A DNA stretch of 14,324 nucleotides from Phoenicibacter congonensis. GTDB lineage: Bacteria; Actinomycetota; Coriobacteriia; Coriobacteriales; Eggerthellaceae. The notes under the pieces are model-generated. The model made no database searches. It was not told where the DNA came from and was given only the letters and a program-made list of their open reading frames with translations. The DNA is taken from assembly GCA_030530045.1 (NCBI GenBank), contig JAUMVS010000023.1, positions 1-14,324 of the forward strand, written 5' to 3'. Positions within the stretch are counted from its first letter, which is position 1. Every line of letters starts with the position of its first letter. Both the position numbers and the translations under genes were made by a program. Positions 7,044 through 12,738 of this stretch are shown piece by piece.

Positions 7044-7713
7044 TTTCTTTAATCTCTCGTTTGTACTTGTAATATGTGTTCCGTGATATACCAGCCAGCT
7101 TGATAACCTCTTGATCATCGAGCAAGCCACCGAAATCCTTTGATCGCTTTTGTATAATCGCTTTTGCGGCAAGACTTTTCTTTGTGATTAGTTTTGCGCC
7201 CTTGGGCTGTCCGATCTGCTTACCGTTGTATCTTGCCGTTTCAATTCCCTCACGGGTGCGTTGGTGCAAATCCTCAACTTCTTTTTCGCTCTGTTCAAAT
7301 GCAAGCCTGATTTGCTCTTGCGCCAGTGCCATCAAATACTTGTTGACACCTTCAAGGATATAATCGACATTGCTACCTGTCAAAGCAATATTGTTTTGCA
7401 ATGCGGTCTTGTATGTGTCTGTGTTGATATGCGGCTCTTTCAAAAACACAAGATTGACACCCTTGTTATATAACTCCTGATAGGCAGCAAAGCCGTTTGT
7501 TGCATTGCCGCTCATACGGCTGACACTATCAAAGATAATGGTATCGCCGCTTTTTACTCTGCTGTATAACTTATTCCATTCCTTGCGGTTTAGCGTTGTT
7601 CTGGTATAAACCTCTTGAATGATCATAGCGTCCGGGTATGCAGCTTTGATGTTTCTGATCTGCCTGTCAATGCTCTGTTTGGGTTTTGAAATTCGTGTAT
7701 AACCGTAATCCAT
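7021..7713 (-). CDS. Small serine resolvase/invertase-type recombinase
   Basis: A 230-residue member of the small serine recombinase family, with a catalytic domain at residues ~1-140 and a helix-turn-helix at the C-terminus (DDQEVIKLAGISRNTYYKYKREI). The nucleophile is Ser9 (YTRIS), with Arg7, Arg43 and Arg66 in expected places. The motif usually read as R-x-x-R (Arg68/Arg71 in Tn3/gamma-delta resolvase) is here SRMSG: the second Arg is Gly69. I start at 7713 because GGAGG lies 7 bases upstream. The longer frame to 7872 adds 53 unlike-family residues. It is probably co-transcribed with the upstream RHH gene. Expected roles are resolving dimers or cointegrates, or an inversion; activity is uncertain because of the Gly substitution. 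Confidence 0.85.
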   Translation of the reverse strand: MDYGYTRISKPKQSIDRQIRNIKAAYPDAMIIQEVYTRTTLNRKEWNKLYSRVKSGDTIIFDSVSRMSGNATNGFAAYQELYNKGVNLVFLKEPHINTDTYKTALQNNIALTGSNVDYILEGVNKYLMALAQEQIRLAFEQSEKEVEDLHQRTREGIETARYNGKQIGQPKGAKLITKKSLAAKAIIQKRSKDFGGLLDDQEVIKLAGISRNTYYKYKREIKENCATPCG

Positions 7714-7770
7714 TGTAATGCCTCCATAGTGTAAGAAGTAACCATCGTTAAATCTTGTATAGGAAATAAA

Positions 7771-7786
7771 GGAAAGGACAGGCACA
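7771..7786 (+). repeat. 16-base direct repeat, copy 1
   Basis: GGAAAGGACAGGCACA matches 15 of 16 bases at 8244-8259. This copy is in the 158-base gap between the RHH and resolvase genes. It may be a recombinase or regulator binding site, or a remnant of a duplicated leader. Confidence 0.5.
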
Positions 7787-7871
7787 AACGGAACGGTTTT
7801 AATACTATTCTTCGATAGGTTAGATTTTGTACTGTGTATTTGTGTAAATGTGGGAATCCAATAAACTCCCA

Positions 7872-8078
7872 TTATCCTTTATTGGCGTTCATCTGATGAT
7901 CCAATGCAATCTTATCTTTGATTGCCTGACGAATAAACCCGGCTTTAGTATAGCCATATTCTGCGCAATGGACTTCCAACGCCTCGGCCTCTTCGTTGGG
8001 CATTGACAGCTTGACTTGCTTATAGTTTTCTTTAATCCATCTGTCATTTGACGCTCTCTTTTTGTCTGATAACGCCAT
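7872..8078 (-). CDS. Ribbon-helix-helix (Arc/CopG-like) repressor
   Basis: A 68-residue protein. The segment KQVKLSMPNEEAEALEVHCAEYGYTKAGFIRQAIKDKI has the beta-strand, helix, turn and helix pattern of ribbon-helix-helix DNA-binding dimers. I start at MALSDKK (8078), with GAAGGTGA upstream. The longer frame to 8129 would begin within the promoter spacer. The gene is the first of a leftward unit with the resolvase. Its own promoter (8112-8140) contains a GGTAC operator, and three further sites reach the opposite promoter, so it very likely autoregulates and also controls the rightward operon at 8287. An antitoxin role is possible, but no toxin partner is evident. Confidence 0.8.
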   Translation of the reverse strand: MALSDKKRASNDRWIKENYKQVKLSMPNEEAEALEVHCAEYGYTKAGFIRQAIKDKIALDHQMNANKG

Positions 8079-8111
8079 CGGCTCACCTTCTTTTTTGGTG
8101 TTGTTGCGGTT

Positions 8112-8140
8112 ATTATACACTGGTACCAATGCCTTGTCAA
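8112..8140 (-). promoter_or_regulatory. Consensus promoter of the RHH-resolvase unit
   Basis: On the - strand, TTGACA (8135-8140) and TATAAT (8112-8117) are 17 bases apart, both perfect consensus. The operator at 8121-8131 (TGGTACCAATG) fills the spacer. Confidence 0.88.
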
Positions 8141-8227
8141 GCGGGAATTGGTACTAATGTCAAATTACACAATAATAACGGCAAAACATTGGTACTAATG
8201 CCACCTTGAAAAGCATTGGTACTAATG
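8120..8227 (+). promoter_or_regulatory. Four GGTAC operators between divergent promoters
   Basis: Four near-palindromic sites share the core GGTAC: TGGTACCAATG (8121-8131) and three copies of ATTGGTACTAATG (8147-8159, 8188-8200, 8215-8227). GTAC centres are spaced about 28, 41 and 27 bases, a roughly symmetric layout. The outer two lie inside the -35/-10 spacers of the two divergent promoters. The adjacent RHH protein is the likely ligand. Confidence 0.85.
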
Positions 8228-8234
8228 CTATAAT
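8206..8234 (+). promoter_or_regulatory. Promoter of the rightward J-domain operon
   Basis: TTGAAA (8206-8211) and TATAAT (8229-8234) are separated by 17 bases. An operator copy (8215-8227) occupies the spacer. Transcription would begin near 8241, giving a leader of ~45 bases before the ATG at 8287. Confidence 0.86.
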
Positions 8235-8243
8235 ATGAGCATA

Positions 8244-8259
8244 GGAAAGGACAAGCACA
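8244..8259 (+). repeat. 16-base direct repeat, copy 2
   Basis: GGAAAGGACAAGCACA differs by one base from the copy at 7771-7786. Here it lies in the transcribed leader of the rightward operon. Confidence 0.5.
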
Positions 8260-8286
8260 CAAACAAAAAAATAGGAGGACAACACT

Positions 8287-8562
8287 ATGTCAAGTATCGA
8301 AATCATTTCCAAAATTGAATCCCTGAAGGAGTGGGAGGCATTAGCAGCCGAAGCCGCCGCTGAGATCGAAGCCTTGAAAGACACCATCAAAAAAGAGATG
8401 GACGCCAGAGGCGTGGAGGAACTGGAAGCGGGACAGTACATTGCAAGATTTACAACTGTCATTTCTAACAGGCTTGATACAACTGCCTTGAAGAAAGACA
8501 ATAACGAACTTTACCAGCAGTATTTGAAGCAAACAACTTCCCGCCGCTTTAGCGTAGCATAA
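8287..8562 (+). CDS. Small coiled-coil protein of mobile elements, unknown function
   Basis: A 91-residue protein dominated by an Ala/Glu/Lys-rich helix (residues ~1-40: SLKEWEALAAEAAAEIEALKDTIKKEM) followed by LEAGQYIARFTTVISNRLDTTALKK and an ending TSRRFSVA. The helix plus the Y-x-x-x-F-TSRRF ending resembles small phage/plasmid proteins of the Gp157-like type that are common in Clostridia elements; I recognise the type but not a proven function. GGAGG (8274-8278) is 8 bases before the ATG. It is the first gene of the RHH-controlled operon and is followed by two stem-loops before the J-domain gene. Confidence 0.8.
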   Translation: MSSIEIISKIESLKEWEALAAEAAAEIEALKDTIKKEMDARGVEELEAGQYIARFTTVISNRLDTTALKKDNNELYQQYLKQTTSRRFSVA

Positions 8563-8567
8563 GAAAA

Positions 8568-8599
8568 GCCCTCCCCAAAGCGGCAACTTTAGGGAGAGC
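8568..8599. other. Intercistronic stem-loop 1
   Basis: Arms 8568-8580 and 8587-8599 pair with two mismatches around CGGCAA, six bases after the stop codon. No T-tract follows on the + strand, but TTTTCTT follows on the - strand. It could stop antisense transcripts or protect the upstream mRNA segment. Confidence 0.5.
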
Positions 8600-8623
8600 A
8601 GCGCAACCAGCAACCCGACAAAA

Positions 8624-8662
8624 GGAGCGGTTACATATATTTATTATATCCCTGACCGCTCC
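8624..8662 (+). other. Intercistronic stem-loop 2
   Basis: GGAGCGGT (8624-8631) and ACCGCTCC (8655-8662) are perfect complements around an AT-rich loop. The downstream arm ends ~26 bases before the J-domain ATG (8689). The GGAG of the 5' arm resembles a ribosome site that the stem would hide. Confidence 0.5.
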
Positions 8663-8688
8663 ATATTTCAAGAAGGAGCGTCAACAAA

Positions 8689-9180
8689 ATGAAATGGTTT
8701 AACAATCCGCAGTGTGTGGAAGATCTCAAAGCACAATATAAACGCCTTGCAATGGATCATCACCCCGACAGAGGCGGCAGAACAGCCGATATGCAGGAGA
8801 TCAACAACGAGTATGATTCCCTATTCCAAAGGCTGAAGGACATTCATAGAGCCGCCAGCGGCGCAACATATACGGCAAAAGAGGCAACCAGCGAAAAGGC
8901 TGAAGATTTCCGTGAGATTTTTAACCGTCTGATTAACCTTGCTGGCCTCCATATTGAAATTTGTGGCTCATGGGTATGGGTAAGCGGTGACACTAAAAAA
9001 TACAAAGATGTTTTGAAGCATCTTTCTTTCCGTTGGAGCCAAAGCAAGACAGCATGGTATTATCACTCAACGCCATACCGTAAGCGTAATAGCCGAAATT
9101 ATAGTCTTGATGAAATCCGTGATCTATACGGCAGCGAAACGGTTAGAAGCGGATCGCCGCTTGCAATGCAGATTGTCTAA
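8689..9180 (+). CDS. J-domain (DnaJ-like) protein of mobile elements
   Basis: A 163-residue protein with a short N-terminal J-domain (residues ~5-55): LKAQYKRLAMDHHPDRGG, with the HPD motif at residues 25-27 that activates DnaK ATPase in Hsp40 proteins. The C-terminal half is unrelated to DnaJ zinc-finger or substrate domains; GSWVWVSGDTKKYKDVLKHLSFRW resembles a Trp-rich module often attached to such plasmid/ICE J-proteins. GAAGGAG lies about 9 bases before the ATG. It is the second gene of the operon. It might recruit DnaK to replication or partition complexes, as phage and plasmid systems do; that is inference. Confidence 0.88.
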   Translation: MKWFNNPQCVEDLKAQYKRLAMDHHPDRGGRTADMQEINNEYDSLFQRLKDIHRAASGATYTAKEATSEKAEDFREIFNRLINLAGLHIEICGSWVWVSGDTKKYKDVLKHLSFRWSQSKTAWYYHSTPYRKRNSRNYSLDEIRDLYGSETVRSGSPLAMQIV

Positions 9181-9188
9181 GACTATGC

Positions 9189-9209
9189 GGGAGGGGGCTA
9201 ACCCCTCCC
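9189..9209 (+). other. Intercistronic stem-loop 3
   Basis: GGGAGGGG (9189-9196) pairs perfectly with CCCCTCCC (9202-9209) around GCTAA, eight bases after the J-domain stop. The following sequence is ACAAAATAGGAGG, not a T-tract. It is therefore more likely an mRNA stabiliser or translation-control hairpin than a terminator. Confidence 0.6.
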
Positions 9210-9230
9210 ACAAAATAGGAGGGAGAAAAG

Positions 9231-9800
9231 ATGTTGCTTGAAGCTTTGTTCTTAGGTGTTGTATTGGGCGGCGAGGCATTACAGCGCAGCGCCGCAGTTC
9301 GTCAAGTCGAAGCATGGGATCGGGAGTTGCGACAAATGGAGGTTTGGGATGGGGTCGAACATCAGATCAAACAGCATTGCGATTTTTATAATCAGAGGAT
9401 TGTCCCGCAGGAACGGTACTTCGTTTTTTTCGGCGGGAACAAATCAAAAGGTTGTCACATCAGTGTGACGGATGTTAAAGCAAATCGGCAATACTGGCAG
9501 AGTGGATTGAACGCAAAGGATTTTGCAGTAAAATACTTCCGAGGTAAGTTTGCAGACAATAAAAAATGGGAAGAGAAATTTGATCCATACAGACCGAACT
9601 ACACTGCGGGAAACGATTTGTTTCTATTCGATAAAACAGGAGAACAAACACACTTCATACTAAGCCGCTGTTATGATAAGATTGCAACCGCAGATTGGGA
9701 CAAATACCGTATTCTGCGCCAGTATAAGGGAGGAAACATTGTTGATGAAGTGATATTCCCTATAAATGAGCCTAAAACACTAAACAACTGTCACGGATAA
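9231..9800 (+). CDS. Unknown protein, last gene of the J-domain operon
   Basis: A 189-residue protein I do not recognise. The start is well supported by AGGAGGGAG (9218-9226). It opens with a short hydrophobic stretch (LLEALFLGVVLGG), too short for a confident membrane helix. An Arg/Glu/Trp-containing helical region follows, then a mixed region with several aromatic residues (RYFVFFGGNKSKGCHISV; ADNKKWEEKFDPYRPNY). No catalytic motif stands out. It is the third gene of the RHH-controlled operon and ends at a bidirectional terminator shared with the convergent XRE gene. Confidence 0.75.
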   Translation: MLLEALFLGVVLGGEALQRSAAVRQVEAWDRELRQMEVWDGVEHQIKQHCDFYNQRIVPQERYFVFFGGNKSKGCHISVTDVKANRQYWQSGLNAKDFAVKYFRGKFADNKKWEEKFDPYRPNYTAGNDLFLFDKTGEQTHFILSRCYDKIATADWDKYRILRQYKGGNIVDEVIFPINEPKTLNNCHG

Positions 9801-9804
9801 TTGA

Positions 9805-9850
9805 AATAGGCCGCCTTGCTCCTATGTGGGGAGTGGGGCGGTCTATTTAT
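9805..9850. terminator. Terminator between convergent genes
   Basis: AATAGGCCGCC (9805-9815) pairs with GGCGGTCTATT (9837-9847), with one wobble and an inner CTCC/GGAG stem. The + tail is TTTATATT; the - tail, after the same stem, is TTCAATT. It is well placed to end both the 9231 gene and the XRE gene ending at 9868. Confidence 0.75.
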
Positions 9851-9867
9851 ATTGGAAACACAGACAA

Positions 9868-10380
9868 TTATCTGAGTGATTTCAGCATATCACTATATAT
9901 TTCTTCTTCTACCTTTCGCCGTTGTTTCCATGTGCGCATCATTTGTGCCAAAGTAGCGGTGAACATATCAACGGTGGAAGGCGATTCGGCTTGACTGGAC
10001 AAAGATATTGCGTCAACAACAGACTTTGTAAATTGATCGCTGTTTTCAGGATTAGCCAGACAGTCAATAAAATCATTGAGTATAGTTTGTTTTATATTGC
10101 TCAGAGAAGAAACCCTATTGGAAAAATCATCGAAAACAGGGACTTGATTGATAAACATATCCATGTATTCTTGGACACTTTCTTCATCTTGCCCCAACAA
10201 GTTTTGAAATACGGAAAAGAGCGTACTATCTTCGATGGTGACAGTTTTCCCGTTCTCTATTCTGGAAATATACGAAGGACTTTTGTTGACAGCTTTAGAG
10301 AGATCATCACCCCGAACTCCCTTTGATTTGCGCAGATTGCGGATGCTATCTCTAATTTGGTCAGTCATTTGAATTATCAT
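9868..10380 (-). CDS. XRE-family repressor facing the helicase gene
   Basis: A 170-residue protein with a helix-turn-helix at residues ~10-60 (IRNLRKSKGVRGDDLSKAVNKS ... SYISRIENGKTVTIED). A long helical C-terminal region follows, with no known ligand domain, probably for dimerisation. I start at ATG 10380, 6 bases after GAGGTG. A GTG at 10389 would overlap the ribosome site itself, and another ATG lies at 10368. Its promoter spacer and the spacer of the facing helicase promoter each carry a TGATAATT operator, so it probably represses both itself and the helicase. The predicted 5' leader is only ~15 bases. Confidence 0.85.
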   Translation of the reverse strand: MIIQMTDQIRDSIRNLRKSKGVRGDDLSKAVNKSPSYISRIENGKTVTIEDSTLFSVFQNLLGQDEESVQEYMDMFINQVPVFDDFSNRVSSLSNIKQTILNDFIDCLANPENSDQFTKSVVDAISLSSQAESPSTVDMFTATLAQMMRTWKQRRKVEEEIYSDMLKSLR

Positions 10381-10401
10381 AATAGTCACCTCTCAAATCA
10401 A

Positions 10402-10430
10402 AGTATAGACCTGCGGTGATAATTTGTCAA
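10402..10430 (-). promoter_or_regulatory. Promoter of the XRE repressor gene
   Basis: On the - strand, TTGACA (10425-10430) and TATACT (10402-10407) are 17 bases apart. The operator TGATAATT (10417-10424, + strand) abuts the -35 box inside the spacer. Confidence 0.83.
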
Positions 10431-10497
10431 GAGAAAATGAAAATTATTGTTGACAAGTGTAAAATTATCATTTATAATGACATTCGAGGTGATAATT
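10417..10497 (+). promoter_or_regulatory. Three TGATAATT operators between divergent promoters
   Basis: TGATAATT occurs at 10417-10424 and 10490-10497, and as its complement AATTATCA at 10463-10470. The first lies in the leftward promoter spacer, the second inverted in the rightward spacer, and the third just past the rightward start point. A weaker AATTATTG lies at 10442-10449. The likely ligand is the XRE protein encoded at 9868-10380. Confidence 0.78.
10450..10478 (+). promoter_or_regulatory. Perfect-consensus promoter of the helicase gene
   Basis: TTGACA (10450-10455) and TATAAT (10473-10478) are separated by 17 bases. Such a strong promoter would require repression, consistent with the embedded operators. 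Confidence 0.88.
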
Positions 10498-10553
10498 GTG
10501 AGAACTTAGACATTTTGTGAAAATATTGCTTATCAGTAAAGGAGAGATTTTAT

Positions 10554-11888
10554 ATCAGAGAAATACTAAACAAACCTTACTGGCTCAAAGAAAGTGACCA
10601 GATCAAGACCAGAATTATTGACTCCATAATGGGCAGCGGAAAAACTACTGCCATGATCGACAGAATGAATCACGGATATAGTTTGCGTTTTATTTTTGTA
10701 ACACCGTTTTTGAGCGAGGTTGAACGAGTCATAACCCATACAAGAGATTTCCACCAGCCGCATGACCTTGGAAACGGCAAACTTGACTCACTACATGATT
10801 TGTTGCTCAACGGAAAAAATATTGCAACAACACACGCTTTATTTTTAATGGCAACCGAGGAAACCATTCACTTAATCCATGAAGGCAAGTATATCTTGGT
10901 GATGGATGAAGCCTTAGAAGTGCTTTGTGAATATAATGCAGTTGCACCGAGGGACAAGAAAGTTAATTCTGGTGATGTGAAATGGCTTATCAAAGAAGGC
11001 TATATTTCTATTGATGAAAAATACAATGTGTTATGGAAAAATAACACCACAACGGACGCTACTTTCCACTATGCAGAAATTCAGCGGTTAGCAGAAAACG
11101 GAACATTGAAGTGTATAGACAAAGTTTTATATTGGGAGTACCCGCCGACTGTGTTCCGGGCATTTACAACGATATATGTTTTGACCTATCTGTTTCAGAA
11201 TACCATGCTGGATGCCTACTTCTCTCTATATGGGTTTAAGTATGAAATGCTTTCTGTCGAGCAGTCTAACGAGCGATATGTATTAAGTGAGTATACAACA
11301 GCAAAGCAGCTAAGGGAAGAATACGCCAGATTGATCAATATATATTCTGGCAAATACAATGCCATTGGAGAACATAATTATTCTTTCTCAAAAAAATGGC
11401 TTACGAAACTGGAACAGGAGCGTATAGAGGAAATCAAAAAGACGGTAAGAAATTACAAAAATCATGTTGGCGCAAAATCATCTGAAGTTATGTGGACAAC
11501 AATAATGGATACACCGTTGTATAACAAATTACAACATACCAAAGGATTTTGTTATTTGCGGAGACTGACCTCTGAAGAAAAGCAGCAACCACAATCACAA
11601 AGGAAATTGCTGGAACAGTTTGTGCCATGTAATGCGAGAGCCACCAATGACTTTTCGGACAGACGGACACTAATCTATTTATTAAACCGCTATTTGAATC
11701 CAGAGCATAAAAAATATTTCTCTGCCCGTGGTTTTGACCTGAGCGATGATCAATTTGCTTTGAGTGAAATGCTACAATGGATTTGGCGCAGTGCAATACG
11801 AAACAAAGAACCAATCAACTTATTCATTCCATCATCCAGAATGCGCAGTTTGCTATGTGAGTGGCTGTGTATTCCGTACATCCCGTGA
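10554..11888 (+). CDS. Superfamily 2-like helicase/ATPase with an apparent ATC start
   Basis: Predicted ~444-residue DEAD/DEAH-like ATPase of phage or plasmid type. It has Walker A (MGSGKTT, Gly27-Thr32), a motif Ia-like FVTPF, TTHALF, Walker B LVMDEAL (Asp118, Glu119) and a C-terminal motif VI-like QWIWRSAIR (Gln408-Arg416). The first in-frame ATG (10629) falls inside the P-loop and would remove its beta-strand. The frame is open back to 10521 with no ATG, GTG or TTG. GGAGAG (10541-10546) stands 7 bases before ATC at 10554, giving REILNKPYWLKESDQIKTRIIDSI ahead of the P-loop. A non-AUG start or a mutated start are the two readings. It follows a repressor-controlled promoter, so it is probably an element replication or excision helper. 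Confidence 0.75.
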   Translation: MREILNKPYWLKESDQIKTRIIDSIMGSGKTTAMIDRMNHGYSLRFIFVTPFLSEVERVITHTRDFHQPHDLGNGKLDSLHDLLLNGKNIATTHALFLMATEETIHLIHEGKYILVMDEALEVLCEYNAVAPRDKKVNSGDVKWLIKEGYISIDEKYNVLWKNNTTTDATFHYAEIQRLAENGTLKCIDKVLYWEYPPTVFRAFTTIYVLTYLFQNTMLDAYFSLYGFKYEMLSVEQSNERYVLSEYTTAKQLREEYARLINIYSGKYNAIGEHNYSFSKKWLTKLEQERIEEIKKTVRNYKNHVGAKSSEVMWTTIMDTPLYNKLQHTKGFCYLRRLTSEEKQQPQSQRKLLEQFVPCNARATNDFSDRRTLIYLLNRYLNPEHKKYFSARGFDLSDDQFALSEMLQWIWRSAIRNKEPINLFIPSSRMRSLLCEWLCIPYIP

Positions 11889-12466
11889 AGGAGTTTGAAC
11901 TTAGTAAGTTCAAAACAGACTTTGAAACTCCCATAATAATGGGTGTTTGGAGAGCCATCCTTTAAGAAGGAACTATGTAGGACGCACACCATTGTCTAAC
12001 CCCTCTTCGCAGGAATTGCTTCACCTGAGTAAACTCAGGCTTGCAATGTCCTTGCTCAGTCCCCTTAGCAAAGGGGAAGAAGTATTTCTATATGGCTATT
12101 TATTTTTAGACCAAACGCTATAAACCCCATGTTTATGGTCATTTCAGGACTTCGGCATGGAGGGCAACTCAGCACCCCGGAAATACTGCATCGGTTGCAG
12201 TATCGACAAAACACCATAATCATGGCGTTTTGAGATAATTCCACCTTGGGAACTGTCTGTATTTCATCAATCGGGGAAATTTATTTATATTTCGAGAAAA
12301 AGACAACGAAAAAGTATAAGACAACACACCTTAACCAGACCATTCGCCCGGTTATGCTGGGCTTACTATAACAAGATCATATAACGGAACAAGTTTACAT
12401 ATCGTAAAAAAGAAAACAAACTCCACAAGAAAACACATTGGACAAGTCTACCGAAGCATAGATTCA
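11889..12466 (+). ncRNA. Gene-free stem-loop-rich region: candidate structured RNA or origin
   Basis: No convincing ORF exists in these 578 bases, but at least eight stem-loops do. Arms are at 11894-11903/11905-11914 (perfect 10 bp), 11925-11934/11939-11948, 11958-11962/11967-11971, 12015-12030/12033-12047, 12060-12066/12071-12077, 12120-12125/12131-12136, 12183-12190/12196-12203 and 12207-12217/12222-12232. A further one is at 12346-12362. The stem at 11925 and that at 12207 share the loop pattern CCATAAT-ATGG. Large ornate RNAs (ROOL, GOLLD types), single-strand origins and oriT sites are all candidates; I cannot distinguish them. Confidence 0.45.
12332..12341 (+). repeat. TAACCAGACC direct repeat, copy 1
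   Basis: This ten-base string recurs exactly at 12625-12634; the pair flanks the small ORF upstream of the recombinase. Confidence 0.4.
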
Positions 12467-12622
12467 ATGTGGAAGGAGGCGATATGTATCGACAATCGCA
12501 AAACCGAAATTCGGTATATCTTTGAAAATCCAAATAAAAATAAAGACATTGAAAAGTTACTACGGCAGATTATTGTTGAAAAACTGCTGAGATTATATAA
12601 TTTGGAGCCAAGAGCAATTTAA
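12467..12622 (+). CDS. Small protein upstream of the large recombinase, start uncertain
   Basis: An open frame of up to 51 residues ends at TAA 12620-12622. From residue 8 it reads like a real protein (IDNRKTEIRYIFENPNK ... LLRQIIVEKLLRLYNLEPRAI). The ATG at 12467 lies ahead of the ribosome site, not after it. AGGAGG (12474-12479) instead points to ATG 12484, which is in another frame and stops after 13 codons, or to in-frame ATC 12488 (8 bases downstream). Deleting one base in ATGTATCGAC would restore ATG-ATC-GAC, so a one-base insertion at the start is a good explanation. Small proteins of this size are common next to large serine recombinase genes; function unknown. Confidence 0.55.
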   Translation: MWKEAICIDNRKTEIRYIFENPNKNKDIEKLLRQIIVEKLLRLYNLEPRAI

Positions 12623-12624
12623 TG

Positions 12625-12634
12625 TAACCAGACC
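12625..12634 (+). repeat. TAACCAGACC direct repeat, copy 2
   Basis: Second copy of the ten-base string at 12332-12341. Here ACCAGACC (12627-12634) can also pair, with one wobble, with GGTTTGGT (12658-12665), forming a weak hairpin after the small ORF's stop. Confidence 0.4.
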
Positions 12635-12665
12635 GACTTATCCTTCGTTTATATGTGGTTTGGTG

Positions 12666-12695
12666 CTTTATAAAGACTCTTGATCCTGTTATAAT
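12666..12695 (+). promoter_or_regulatory. Extended -10 promoter with adjoining palindrome before the recombinase
   Basis: TATAAT (12690-12695) is preceded by TGT, giving an extended -10 element. No good -35 is seen at the usual distance; instead the perfect palindrome CTTTATAAAG occupies 12666-12675. An activator or repressor site is possible. Confidence 0.5.
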
Positions 12696-12738
12696 ATAAG
12701 CGAGGATTGAGTTGGTTGATGAAAGGAGCAACCAACAA

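Noticed and set aside
6846..7172. 108-residue - strand frame across the G-rich tract
   Set aside because: It runs through a terminator, the G-tract and the resolvase gene in another frame; no ribosome site.
7713..7872. N-terminal extension of the resolvase to 7872
   Set aside because: The extra 53 residues do not look like the family, and GGAGG supports the start at 7713.
8120..8227. CRISPR or iteron array from the GGTAC repeats
   Set aside because: The repeats are only 11-14 bases, unevenly spaced and embedded in promoter spacers; operators fit better. No cas or Rep gene is near.
9922..10326. 134-residue + strand frame opposite the XRE repressor
   Set aside because: It lacks a family pattern and a ribosome site, and the opposite strand encodes a clear helix-turn-helix.
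11889..12466. Group II intron
   Set aside because: No reverse transcriptase, no recognisable domain V or GTGYG boundary was seen.
12712..12738. TTG start for the large recombinase
   Set aside because: The AAAGGAG ribosome site lies between the TTG and the ATG at 12739, and the nine extra residues precede the usual N-terminus of the family.
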